Shown here: positions 12,348 through 23,999 of the stretch, piece by piece
Position numbering within the stretch: the first letter of the stretch is position 1
How the letters are laid out: the number at the start of each line of letters is the position of its first letter
Translations under genes and position numbers: made by a program
Source of the DNA: Bugulina stolonifera
Taxonomy: Eukaryota > Bryozoa > Gymnolaemata > Cheilostomatida > Bugulidae
Reading direction: 5' to 3'
Length of the DNA stretch: 64,000 bases
NCBI GenBank assembly: GCA_935421135.1
Contig: OW285188.1
Span: forward strand, 5,012,733 to 5,076,732
The notes under the pieces: model-generated
What the model was told of the DNA's origin: nothing
Seen by the model: the letters and a program-made list of their open reading frames with translations, nothing else
The model's database searches: none

Positions 12348-14913
12348 CATCTCTTACAATACGGTTGAGACATTAATTTCTCACCACTAACAGAGTAGTT
12401 AACCGTATGGAAATAGACCTGCATGTGGGTGATGGTAGCATTCTCTACAGCAACTTACGCACTCTTTCGTCCACTGATGGAGTTCATACTACGCACTCTT
12501 TCGTCCACTGATGGAGTTCATACTACGCACTCTTTCGTCCACTGATGGAGTTCATACTACGCACTCTTTCGTCCACTGATGGAGTTCATACTACGCACTC
12601 TTTCGTCCACTGATGGAGTTCATACTACGCACTCTTTCGTCCACTGATGGAGTTCATACTACGCACTCTTTCGTCCACTGATGGAGTTCATACTACGCAC
12701 TCTTTCGTCCACTGATGGAGTTCATACTACGCACTCTTTCGTCCACTGATGGAGTTCATACTACGCACTCTTTCGTCCACTGATGGAGTTCATACTACGC
12801 ACTCTTTCGTCCACTTATGGAGTTCATACTACGCACTCTTTCGTCCACTGATGGAGTTCATACTACGCACTCTTTCGTCCACTGATGGAGTTCATACTAC
12901 GCACTCTTTCGTCCACTGATGGAGTTCATACTACGCACTCTTTCGTCTACTGATGGAGTTCATACTACGCACTCTTTCGTCCACTGATGGAGTTCATACT
13001 ACGCACTCTTTCGTCCACTGATGGAGTTCATACTACGCACTCTTTCGTCCACTGATGGAGTTCATACTACGCACTCTTTCGTCCACTGATGGAGTTCATA
13101 CTACGCACTCTTTCGTCCACTGATGGAGTTCATACTACGCACTCTTTCGTCCACTGATGGAGTTCATACTACGCACTCTTTCGTCCACTGATGGAGTTCA
13201 TACTACGCACTCTTTCGTCCACTGATGGAGTTCATACTACGCACTCTTTCGTCCACTGATGGAGTTCATACTACGCACTCTTTCGTCCACTGATGGAGTT
13301 CATACTACGCACTCTTTCGTCCACTGATGGAGTTCATACTACGCACTCTTTCGTCCACTGATGGAGTTCATACTACGCACTCTTTCGTCCACTGATGGAG
13401 TTCATACTACGCACTCTTTCGTCCACTGATGGAGTTCATACTACGCACTCTTTCGTCCACTGATGGAGTTCATACTACGCACTCTTTCGTCCACTGATGG
13501 AGTTCATACTACGCACTCTTTCGTCCACTGATGGAGTTCATACTACGCACTCTTTCGTCCACTGATGGAGTTCATACTACGCACTCTTTCGTCCACTGAT
13601 GGAGTTCATACTACGCACTCTTTCGTCCACTGATGGAGTTCATACTACGCACTCTTTCGTCCACTGATGGAGTTCATACTACGCACTCTTTCGTCCACTG
13701 ATGGAGTTCATACTACGCACTCTTTCGTCCACTGATGGAGTTCATACTACGCACTCTTTCGTCCACTGATGGAGTTCATACTACGCACTCTTTCGTCCAC
13801 TGATGGAGTTCATACTACGCACTCTTTCGTCCACTGATGGAGTTCATACTACGCACTCTTTCGTCCACTGATGGAGTTCATACTACGCACTCTTTCGTCC
13901 ACTGATGGAGTTCATACTACGCACTCTTTCGTCCACTGATGGAGTTCATACTACGCACTCTTTCGTCCACTGATGGAGTTCATACTACGCACTCTTTCGT
14001 CCACTGATGGAGTTCATACTACGCACTCTTTCGTCCACTGATGGAGTTCATACTACGCACTCTTTCGTCCACTGATGGAGTTCATACTACGCACTCTTTC
14101 GTCCACTGATGGAGTTCATACTACGCACTCTTTCGTCCACTGATGGAGTTCATACTACGCACTCTTTCGTCCACTGATGGAGTTCATACTACGCATTTAT
14201 TGAAACTACCGAAAGGTTCCATAATTGTGGATTTTGCCAAATCAATTCCACACACATCGTTTTAGGAGATAGCCGGTTACACTGCATGAGATTATTCAAT
14301 AGAGAGAATAAACAATTAGACGTATTAGCAGGAACTTGTGGTACATTGGGTTACGCTGATGGACATGTAGGTAAAGGGAAAGTAAAAAGTCCGCGTGGTA
14401 TTACAGCCGATATTACCAACCCTGGAAGGCTGTTCGTTGCAGACACAAAAAACAATGCATTGAGATCAGTGAATATTCAAACTGGATATTTGGGTACTGT
14501 CATTAAGTCTGGTTTCTCTCAACCTCTAGCAATGGCTTGGAGAGATAACAGTTTACTCGTAGTAAATAGATACTACATTTCTATGGTAAACTGGCTTCAA
14601 GATGGAAGAGTGACCAACACTAAACTTGCCGGTTCAACCAGGGGAGGCAATATTGATGGGAGTTTTAATGTTGCGAGGTTTTATTCGCTAAGAGATATTG
14701 TGAAGTTGGCAGAAGATATCTATCTCATTGCTGTGTATGGTAGCGCAAGTTTCAGACTAATGAACATGAATATCTGCACAATAGGGCCAGTTTGCACTAA
14801 AAGGGAAACGCCATGCAACGTATCTAGTCAACTAAAATATCCTCCTTCGTCGCTACTAAAAGCTGGAGATGATGTTCTTGTAGGATCGCGATTGAAGATT
14901 GAAAGCTTGAGCG
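12348..14913 (+). pseudogene. Copy A exon 3, frameshifted and split by a minisatellite
   Basis: The exon starts after TTGTTTGACAG with ISYNTVET, matching ISYSKMEK of copy B, then loses frame near 12384 and hits TAA. The following frame (MEIDLHVGDGSILYSN) matches MEMDLYLNDGSVLYSS of copy B and runs into the 34-bp array. Homology resumes after 14190 and is clean from 14241 (QINSTHIVLGD against QINSTHVALVD) to the donor GTTTGT at 14914. The 14286-14913 part is open and encodes NHL-like blades (VLAGTCGTLGYADG, LFVADTKNNALRSVN, LAGSTRGGNIDGSF). Confidence 0.8.
12457..14190 (+). repeat. 34-bp minisatellite, 51 units, inside copy A exon 3
   Basis: Exactly 51 units of 34 bp (1734 bp), each starting ACGCACTCTTTCGTCC and ending GGAGTTCATACT. 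I see only isolated single-base variants (for example near 12814 and 12947). 34 is not a multiple of three and one frame contains TGA, so the array cannot be translated through. Such homogeneity suggests recent expansion or ongoing gene conversion. Confidence 0.97.
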
Positions 14914-15102
14914 GTTTGTACATTGTACATTGTTTACTTGATAATAAATTTAAATTAAATTTTTAATAATCTGTATTAACCATAATTGGTACCACATCAT
15001 TTTTTCTCACTCTCAATAGCCACTTAAACACACCTAAATGTACATTGTATTTATTAATTATCAATTTATTATTGTTGCTAGTTTACTCTGTTATCAACAA
15101 TA

Positions 15103-15282
15103 GTAATTTGCCGACCCATGCTTCCTGTCCTGATGACAACATAACAGCAACCATTGGATATGGTAAAGAGACGGCAGATGTCATACTACATTGTGGAAAC
15201 ACAGCAGTTCTTCCTCCTGGAATCCATGAGTTCAAAACAAAAAACAACTCCAATGGATGCAGCTACTATGTTCACGTTATCA
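15103..15282 (+). pseudogene. Copy A exon 4 with displaced acceptor
   Basis: NLPTHASCPDDNITATIGYG through CSYYVHVIS matches copy B exon 4 and ends at donor GTGAGT. At the acceptor, copy B reads ACAG|GTAGC while copy A reads CAATAGTAAT. The only nearby AG (15102-15103) would put the exon out of frame, so normal splicing is probably lost. Confidence 0.75.
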
Positions 15283-15599
15283 GTGAGTGATGCACTACAT
15301 AGAGACACTATTAGGAAATAAAATTCTGGCCAACTTGTCAAATAATCATTTCCAACATACACTATTTACAGTTGTACGCTTACATTGCAATATGATGTGT
15401 TGCTTTACGCAGTTTGTATTTGGTAGAAATTAGCATAGCTCATTGAGGTGAATTCAAATGTATCTTTACCTCTATTTTACATGTACATTCGCATCTCTTA
15501 ATATGTCAGTGCACTTGTTCTGCACAGTATTTTGTGTACCCCACATACAATCTAAGGGTGGCTATTAATTGCTCATTAGCTCACTCCCAGTTGCCACAC

Positions 15600-15810
15600 A
15601 CACGCAGTAGTACGCACGCACGCACACACACACACACACCAGATACATGTACATGATGTATCCCCAGGGTGTACCAGACACATCACAAGCTTACCTCAAG
15701 CCTACCCCACACCTATTTCACACCTACTTCATACCTAACCCACACTTACCCCACACTTATACTACACCTACCTCACACCTACCCCACACTTACCCCACAC
15801 CTACCCCAGT
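15600..15810 (+). repeat. CA-rich and CACACCTACCC simple region
   Basis: A (CA)n run at about 15618-15640, then irregular CCCCACACTTACC units. Intron 4 of copy A. Confidence 0.8.
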
Positions 15811-15970
15811 CCTTATTATTGGAAATGTGCGTGTGTGCGTGTACATGGGAATGTCTATTTCGTATTGAAACTGTGAGGTATCTCTCTCTAGTAGAATTCA
15901 CTCACGATACATGTAGCTTGTTCGATGTCTGATCAACAAAACCTTCCAACACCAGATATATATGTTACAG

Positions 15971-16114
15971 ACTCCCATCCTGTCACAAGAACTCTGGTAT
16001 TCAAAGCTGAGTACAAAGTCAACTGCAGTGCTTTAGAAGATGATGCTACTAGAAATGTTTTTTGGTCTATACTCAAACAGAGGAGTAGTCAGCTACAAGG
16101 AATCTGCAATGAGA
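15971..16114 (+). pseudogene. Copy A exon 5
   Basis: 144 nt, open in the family frame, with a TGTTACAG acceptor and GTATGT donor. NSHPVTRTLVFKAEYKVNCS matches copy B almost residue for residue. Confidence 0.82.
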
Positions 16115-16459
16115 GTATGTATCCCAGACTAACTGCAATACAATTATGCAGCCTTTGTGCCGATTATTTTTTTTTATCAATGCGGTGTTTTATCTCCGAC
16201 CACATCACTTGAGCTGCTGCGATCAGGAGATCATGTTTCATAATTTGAACAAGTACATGTATTTACATTTATTATGCACAATACATACAAGTATGTACAA
16301 ATGTATATACGTTTACATGTGAATATATTCACACACTCAAGTAGAGTGCCCAAGAAAGTGGTATAAATTGCCTCTATATTATACTTGCTTTGAAGTATCA
16401 CTGTTCCGTGTACACATATGTCTAAGTACATTAAAAAATCTGATTCATGTATTCTCTAG

Positions 16460-16655
16460 ACTGTACCATGTCTTCTACCAAACAACCCTGGTATGACTGC
16501 AAGGACAAACTTCTCACTGCTTATTGGCCAACAAAAAATGTAATGGCTGCTGACGTAGCAATTCCTCCAAAGAATCTGAATTCTTTATTGGAAGAACGAC
16601 TAAATAAGTTTCCTGGCTTCGGCGATGAAATAGCAGTCATCTCTCAAAAGTATCC
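16460..16655 (+). pseudogene. Copy A exon 6
   Basis: 196 nt, open, with acceptor ATTCTCTAG and donor GTAAGT. TMSSTKQPWYDCKDKLLTAY is nearly identical to copy B; the second half (LNKFPGFGDE) is more diverged. Confidence 0.82.
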
Positions 16656-17139
16656 GTAAGTTGTGTGTAAACATCGCGCCCATGTTTAGTGTTGTAGAAA
16701 TCCTATCCCTGCCATTCATTGTCATGCAATTCCTGTGATTGTTATTCAAAAAGTTTTCTATTAGTTACCCTACTGATGATTGCTGCACCGGCTGTCATTA
16801 TTGGCCGTCACTTCCACTCAACACTCAGTGTATTCTATTTCCCGTTACTTAGAGTGTTTTTCTCTACGAATTAATTCTTTCTACAATTTTTATTTCTTTG
16901 TTGCTACACTCCCTCTTGTCACTACATGTACTTTTCATATATCTGCCGGCCTGCATCCATTCATCTATCTAAATTCCATTATTTGCCTGACCTAATTCTG
17001 TAGAAACAACTAAAATACATGACTCTTGTATGTTGTACATGTATATGTTGGCAACACTCCAATGTGTATAACACTACAAAGCACTGTGGTAGTTTGGGTG
17101 AGGTAGTGACTGATTCACTGTGTCTGTTTGTATCTACAG

Positions 17140-17263
17140 AATGGTTGACGCAGAAGAGGATGCTGATGGAGACACCATACAGCTGGCTATTTTGTCCAGC
17201 TGTTTTGATGAAAGTCTGACTTATGATTCAAATGAAAACACCTGTGTAGAAAAGGAGAGTTAG
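17140..17263 (+). pseudogene. Copy A exon 7
   Basis: 124 nt ending in TAG with the same acidic, two-Cys tail as copy B. An AATAAA at 17604-17609 is a possible polyadenylation signal. Confidence 0.8.
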
Positions 17264-17780
17264 AACCAAATTCACCAACTGCTGTTAGAGATAGACCTCA
17301 TGTCACATGCATGCCTGTGTATTTCCCATAATTTGTTTCAATGTGTTATTTTACATGTAGCTCTTATTAGTACAACGTCATGGCATTTTTTATAAGCATT
17401 TCAGTATATAAAGCTTGCATACAAAGACCCATAATCTATGCATTTCCCTACATCTACATATCTTACACGTATCGGACATTATAATAGTTCAAGCCAACAG
17501 ACGAAATTATTCTCTCTGTCCATCAGGTCAACCAACTTCCATGAGTTAATCAATCACCCAATCTCTAGCAAACTAGCAATCTTTAGCATCAATTTGTAAA
17601 CTAAATAAATATAAACTACATTCTGAGTCTGCCTGTGTTGTTTGCAAGTTAGATGAGGTTAATGGTCACAAGCATGTCAACTCATCCCAACTACTGTTAC
17701 AAAGATAGCACTGACCACTAACTGGACTAGCTCATAGCGATTAAATGCATATTAGTTGAAAATACATGTAACATGCTATA

Positions 17781-18483
17781 TCATCATCATATATAAAAAG
17801 ACGAAACGGTCCGCGGTCCGCAGTCCGCGGTCCGCGGTCCGCAGTCTGCGGTCTGCCGTCCTCCAATCAGATTCGGGGTCGAAAATCGGGACGACTCATA
17901 TATGTTGCAATGCTGCCGGTCAGGATCTCGGCTCCGGGTGGTGCTAGGACCTCGGGACCGGGTCCCCTTGCATCGCTGCCGGGGTGGGTCCCTAGCCTTA
18001 GGACCTCGGCCCCGACCCAAAGGTGGGGTGGGTACAACCCACCCCACACGCCAAATAAGTGTTGGATCTCGGGCTATGCCGACGGCAAAGACCCTCCCGG
18101 ACCCATGATTCATAATATAATGTTATAATGCTGTCGGCGAGAATCTCGGTTCTGGGTGGTGGTAGGACCTTGGAACCGGGTCCCCAGGAATCGCTGCCGG
18201 GGCGGGTCGGTAGCCTTAGGCCCTCAACCCTGACCAAGGGCGAGTGGGTACATGACCCACCCCACCCAACACATTGGTGTTAGAACTCCCGCTATTGACT
18301 TGGAGTTGTCTTCTTAATGCAAGGGGGCACAACTCCTCATGGAATCATTGTAACATGCCTGTGCCACCAGAGGTCATGTACATGTATGACCACAGTACAT
18401 GACCACAAGCCATCATTTGATCTGAGCGAAGCGAGCAAATTTTGCAGTGAAGCTTGCGTCGCAGACCAAGCACGAAGTGCTTG
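17781..18483 (-). mobile_element. GC-rich dimeric element R6
   Basis: Full-length copy nearly identical to R1-R3, from TCATCATCATATATAAAAAG to the hairpin at 18467-18483. It is flanked by TATA at 17777-17780 and after 18483, a possible 4-bp target duplication. It lies about 500 bp past the end of copy A. Confidence 0.8.
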
Positions 18484-19584
18484 TATAGTAAAATTTTACA
18501 AAATTACACTCTTTAAAACAAATTCAGGTGTCTGGCAATCACGCCCAGCTAGCCAAAAGAGACATAAAAGTGAGGCAGTTTGTTCTGACACGTTATGTTG
18601 GTGTCAACCAGCATGTGGCTCACAATACACTCAACCAAAATTGCTAGTACTTACTGTGGACACATGCCATACCTCAGCTAAGTGCATTTTCATGGTGGTA
18701 TTTAATGGCCAATTAGACATGTCAAAAGTTGTGTCTAAGAGCTGCATTACAAAACTTTTTTCAGCATCCACAAGTGCATGAATAAATATTGTTTCACACA
18801 GAATCAACAGGTAACTAATGTGAAACCTTCTCATTTTCTGTTTGTGATTCAAACTGTTTAATCACTCATGTGTGACTGACCGAACCACTTTTGAGACAAC
18901 AACAGATCGTATAAGATTATGTGTGCACAACTCAGGGAGAAAGAACATAACTTATACAAGTACATGATTTTATTATTCACTTGATGATGCAAGCAACTTG
19001 TAAATATTTGAAAGGTTAATTAGTGACTTTGACGTTGACCAAGTAGACAACTATCCTCGGAATCTCAGATGCATACAAGTACAATGTAGATATAAGTTGA
19101 ACAACTACTTGCAAAATTTGAGTAGCTTTGGCGATAAAATACATTTTGTATAATATTATTTATATTTCAATCTGTCAATCTGTGTACTGTAGATTTTCAC
19201 TGCAAGCAGTAGTATTGAGCTCAATGATAGCTGTAGTTTTATACCAATTCACCTATTCACACCAAAAATACCTGTCTGTAGATTAAGTGCATTGGTCAGT
19301 TAAATCATCACACATAACAAATGATGGTCAAACAGTCGCTTGTTGAGCAATATAATACCCTAGAACAATATTGTATTAAAGTGGTTGCGACACGTGATTT
19401 GACGCGCAAAATTACGCAGCCCGGAGTTGTCTCGCGCTGTATATTAGCAACGAGTGAAAACAGTAGAAAACCATCCATTTTTAATCGGGTTTGCTGTGAG
19501 GAACTAATCATTGGCTTAGTAACGCACAAGTTGTAATTGGAGCAGCTGTGTTCGCGAAAACGAGGCAACGTGTTCATAGAAGAA
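18484..19584. other. Intergenic, upstream of the P2X7-type gene
   Basis: Contains a partial foldback repeat at about 18568-18640 and a more CpG-rich stretch at 19380-19560 that may be the 5' region of the P2X7-type gene. No TATA box is obvious. Confidence 0.5.
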
Positions 19585-20180
19585 ATGGCTGATTGTCAAG
19601 ACAGCGGTGATCAGTTAACTCACAATCGAATGGATGCAAGTGACACTTCATCGGAAGGCTATGGTTTGGACCCACGGTATACTGATGAAGAGTTTGCAGC
19701 ACTACAGATTGAACAGCAAGATGATGCAAGGGAGAGAGCTGGGCATCGAACTCGTGAAGGTGGTTGGTGTCAGTGTGAAAACTGCCATGTTAGTCGTGAG
19801 ATGTTGGCTGCAGAGTGTGTTTGTTGCAGAGATAGCAATGACCCAGATGTTGGTGAGCAGGTCAGATCGCTGTTGAAAGAGGCTCCTCCTGGTCAAGCAA
19901 TTGATTTTGGGGTACCTGTGAATCACTACAACTGCGTGACTCATCACCACGCATTCTGGACGTTGTGTCTCTACCAACGAAACTTGTACAACACAGCACG
20001 CAGATACCGGGTTGACTATGGTCAGGGTAGCTTGATGTTTCGTAATGAGTTTATCAGGTGGACATTTGGGTATTTAGGAAAGCATATCAGAAAAGTTATT
20101 CCTGTAATGCTCAAGAGACCTATGAAGGCTTCCACTATGCTGATGACTTTGACCCAGATCTTGAGCAATTGTTCATGTGA
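19585..20180 (+). CDS. P2X7-type cytosolic zinc-domain protein, single exon, one apparent frameshift
   Basis: From the ATG at 19585 an acidic leader (about residues 1-58) precedes a domain like the intracellular ballast domain of P2X7 receptors: WCQCENC at 61-67, ECVCC at 77-81, an NHYNCVTHHHAFW segment at 113-125, and the helix RWTFGYLGKHIRKVIP at 158-173. The Cys residues match those that bind zinc in P2X7. There are no membrane segments, so this is not a channel. Near 20101-20103 one base seems missing. The current frame runs to 20193 with unlikely residues, whereas the frame from 20103 gives CNAQETYEGFHYADDFDPD and stops at 20180, as expected for the family. This could be a real mutation or a sequence error. 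Invertebrates have many stand-alone proteins of this type; their function is unclear. A convergent transposase relic lies about 1 kb downstream. Confidence 0.75.
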
Positions 20181-20983
20181 TCTCAGTTGCTGAATCTCAA
20201 CCCAATGGCCCTTGTCAGGGCCGCAGGTATTGCTCAAAGAGTGCTGTTCAAACCTTGTGATGTCAAGTTTATGCTGTGTTGCAGCTTCATATTGTTCATT
20301 TATGTTTTAAAATCATGCGTGGTGTTGACACGTCTAATGATTATGTTATTCCCTAACATATTTATTCTTCTAGTGATAAATTCTTACAAACTTGCTGTTC
20401 TACTAACTCTGTATGGACTAAATGTGTTAGGTAGGTGCAATTCCCACGGGGTTTCATCAGAACTCTAGTAGTCACTAACACTACTGTTGCCATACTTTGT
20501 TGTAGCAAATAGGGATTGTCGGTTGCAAAGTTGGCCCTGTAGTCAAAACTTATTGTGGTGGCATGTTTTATATCTGTAGTGTATGTCGATGTATGTTTGT
20601 TACAAATGCATTGTTTGCTTCAACTATACTGTATATGCTTCAGCTCTGCTGACCTTGGTAACAAACTGGATAATTACTGCCGAATACATGAAAATGCGGA
20701 CATTCTGTGTTGATGCTAACATGGAGTTTGGGCTCCGTAGGAGTTGCACCTACTCAGCGCAGCTATGTCCAAATTAGGCGAACTGTCGTTCTATGTTGTG
20801 TATGACAGTTAGTTTTATGTTACAGGAGCAATTAACATGGCGTTATTCAAATGGGTAAGCAACACTACATATGCTAGGATACATGTTTTTTGGCACCAAT
20901 TAGTTTCGCAAGTCAGAGCTTCTGGGATTGCTACTTACAGGGAGTACCACGTGAAGGTTTGGCAGCCATTACTCCCCTGCAAA

Positions 20984-21115
20984 GTAGAGAGGCGGGCATC
21001 GCACCTACTCATGCCAACGCACATCTCTACCCGCTAAAATTTTCAAAAAAAACCAGTTAGAGGTCAGGTAGAGCGGCGGGCATCCCACCTACTCATGCCA
21101 ACGCACATCTCTGCC
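20984..21115 (+). repeat. Two direct copies of a 48-bp segment, 84 bp apart
   Basis: GTAGAG.GGCGGGCATC..ACCTACTCATGCCAACG..CATCTCT is repeated at 20984 and 21068, between the P2X7-type gene and the transposase relic. Confidence 0.85.
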
Positions 21116-21151
21116 TACTAAAAAAACCACTAACCTTTACATCACATCACA

Positions 21152-22778
21152 TCACATAAAGGAGAACCGAGCCTCATGATGTTCAATGGCCGCATTCTTA
21201 TCTTTCACCACGCTGAGTGCATCTGTCATACTAGGAGGCGGTTCAGGAAGTGTCGTCTGAAGTACAAACTGTTCATCATTCATCAGCTTCAGGACAACCT
21301 CTTGAAGTTCAGTTATGTAATCTGCAAGTATAACATACCATTGCATAATATTATGCCCTTCTAACAAACTGGCTCTTCAATAAAATATAATCAATAATTG
21401 TACTTGTAGTATTGCAGATACACTGTGACTGTCAAAATTGTCGAATTTATATGGCCTGCTATTGTTGTTGATTGGAGAATACATGTTGGGTCTTTGTTTA
21501 TATAAATATAGGCCTAAATGTACACTGTAGGTGTCTAGCTACTAACCGTAACTATTATGAACTTTCAGAGGTTTCACTGAAGCTTTCCCTCCTTTGTACT
21601 TCCTGAAGGAGTAATTGTATTGGATCTCCTGGCTGTTGGTTTTCGCTACAGGTCTGCTCGAATTTTCGTTGAAGTGCATAGCACAAAGTTGGAGTCTAAA
21701 ATTGGTAAAACAAGGGTTCACAATCATTGTCTGTTGTAGGAACCAGGGTGATTAACCACCCTGACAGAATAATTATAAATAAATCAATGTTCGCTAACTA
21801 CAATAAGTTAGCAGAGAATAAGGCAAAAGGGTGGAAGGGTAGCAAAAACTATGTCTTGAGATGGTTTAGTAATTAGTATGTCATACCGTGCAAGCATTCC
21901 ATTGAAGCTATAGTGGATATGCTTGGGTGCTAAATAGAAAATCAACGCGTGCCACGCCTCACAGATGTAGGTTTGGCCCTCGGCACTCATTCGGCAGATG
22001 TCCTTCTCCTTCTTCATCAGCAGCTTCGACACTTCACTGAAGCTCCTTGAGCCTGTGTTACACAAATTATAATAGTTGAAACAAATAATATGGTGTTGCT
22101 ACTTATTGCACAAATTATAATTGAAATATTATGTCATGAGTGATAACCACATGCTCACGAAAATTGAGCGATCGCACCGACTAACAAAAATAATTTGCTA
22201 CTGAAATATTTACCAGCATCTAGTGGAATTCCTTTGTATGGCATCTCATTGCCACAAGAGTGGTACTATGAGTTTCCAGAATGCTGGTGTATGCCCTGCA
22301 AATGCCTCAGCATGCCCTTCAACTGCTCATGCATTCGCATGGCATAACTTGAGTCTAGCTCGGTCCGTCCTGCCATCTTGTAGAGCCTGTTCTTAATGCT
22401 CGGGATTCTCTCACTAATGCCTTCACACTCTGGGAGCCTGGACAGTGCCACAAGTTTCTTCTCAATGCCTGAAATAGTAAAATACCCAATATTTTTTATT
22501 TAGAGTGCACATACAGAAAACGCAAATCCTTCTAACGACAACGACTGTTGCGCCCATGTGTAAAGTATGAAGATAGAGTGGTTACCTTTAACAACATGCC
22601 AGCAATCAAAGTACAGTGGTACTCTGGGCTCTGGCTGCTCCTTCACCATGTATTTATTAATACCTGGATGCCTGTCAGTGACAACATGTTTAGTTGGCAT
22701 CACTTCCTTCAGCTCAGAGATTCCATCAATAAAGGCAGCTTTCTCCATGGCTCCACTTTTGTTCCCAGTCTGGGTTCT
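21152..22778 (-). pseudogene. DDE-transposase-like gene, C-terminal exons, one in-frame stop
   Basis: Five exons on the minus strand, in transcript order 22778-22586, 22468-22214, 22052-21887, 21695-21547 and 21321-21152, join through GT..AG introns with consistent phases. The protein starts RTQTGNKSGAMEKAAFIDG, then shows VVTDRHPGI and YFDCWHVVKG (two likely catalytic Asp), HYSFNGMLARLQLCAMHFNE and a basic, Tyr-rich YSFRKYKGGK. This combination is common in uncharacterised invertebrate transposon proteins, possibly THAP/Kolobok-like, but I cannot fix the superfamily. Exon 2 carries an in-frame TAG at 22268-22266. The N-terminal exons were not found; a foldback repeat lies immediately upstream. 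Preserved splicing suggests a young relic. It could instead be a domesticated gene with a variant allele. Confidence 0.7.
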
Positions 22779-22858
22779 CTACACAAATAAAGACATTGGG
22801 TAGCCATGCGAAGTTCAATGCAAATTGTGCAACAATTGGCATTGGTGGCAACAAATGG

Positions 22859-23040
22859 TAGGGGTGAGACAGTTTGTTCTGATCAATTATGTTAGTGTCA
22901 ACCAGCATGTGGTACACCATGCACTGAAAATTTGCACAAAACCAAGCAAAAATGACAACAGCTTCTGTTCAGTGCCTTGTGTACCACATGCTAGTTGATA
23001 ATGGCATCTCGCATTCTGAATAAACTGTCTCAACCCTCTA
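22859..23040. mobile_element. Foldback/MITE-like repeat beside the transposase relic
   Basis: Ends TAGGGGTGAGACAGTTTG and CAAACTGTC-like TAAACTGTCTCAACCCTCTA are inverted. Inside, CATGTGGTACACCATGCACTG faces CAGTGCCTTGTGTACCACATG. The whole could fold into a long hairpin. Relatives are at 43170-43365, 24188-24290, 54845-54930 and 18568-18640. Confidence 0.6.
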
Positions 23041-23999
23041 TTTACGGTGCATCTGGTGACATGAATTTTGAAGTGGGCGAATTGACTCGACCTCAGATGT
23101 GAATATACCTACATGATGGCAGTGAATTGTGAACTGAACACATGAGACACACTATCTAAGATTTGAATTGCGAAATTCTATTCAACATCTACTACATGTA
23201 GTATAACATCTCCAAGCATGTGTTGTATATGTATTAGAGTACATTATCAATCAGTTCCTAAAACCCATTTTTTCTCATTCTTTTTTACACACCTATTCTG
23301 TTTCTTCACAACTGCTGTACAATGGTAACTCTTGAATTGAGCCTGTTCACATAAATGACATGTACAAAAAACAAAACTTTGGAATAATCTTATTATCAGT
23401 ATTTTAGTCTGTTGTCAGTGTATTAAGTGCATGTTGCCATTATTAGTTCATAAAGACGTTGTGAATTTTATTGGTATGCATCACTTAGTCTTCAGTATGA
23501 GTTGTATTTGCATTTTACGTGTACCGTACAATATTAACATGGGCTAGAGACTACAAGCTTAGCTATACAAAAACAATGTTTCTCTATACTGTACTAACCA
23601 CACCTTGGAGTTATACAGTACTATGAATCTAGGGGAATAGTGGGGTCAATGGGTTCAACCAGTGACCGTGTGGCTGGTCTGCCGCTTTTTTGTGACGACA
23701 CGACCCCAGACAAAATTTGGGTCGTAGATCTACCATGTTAATTACATTGCTATTTAGGACAGAGTGTAATATACAATTACAATCAAATTGAGTTGTCATT
23801 GTTCCACAAATTGTATCAATTCAAGCTTTCTAACTTTTTTACTTCTCAGAATTACTTTTGCCACATTGTCAAATTCTCCCTGACTTTAGAAGAAAAAAAT
23901 TTAAACTTTATTTCTAAGATAAAATAATATATTATACAACTTATCTGCAATGTATATGTACATGTTTCTAATTTTGGCAGCTTAGTTGAGCATCTAATT

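Noticed and set aside
12457..14190. CRISPR-like array or hammerhead ribozyme satellite
   Set aside because: Units are contiguous with no spacers, and the host is a eukaryote. CTGATGGAG resembles part of the hammerhead core, but the second core (GAAA) and the stems are missing.
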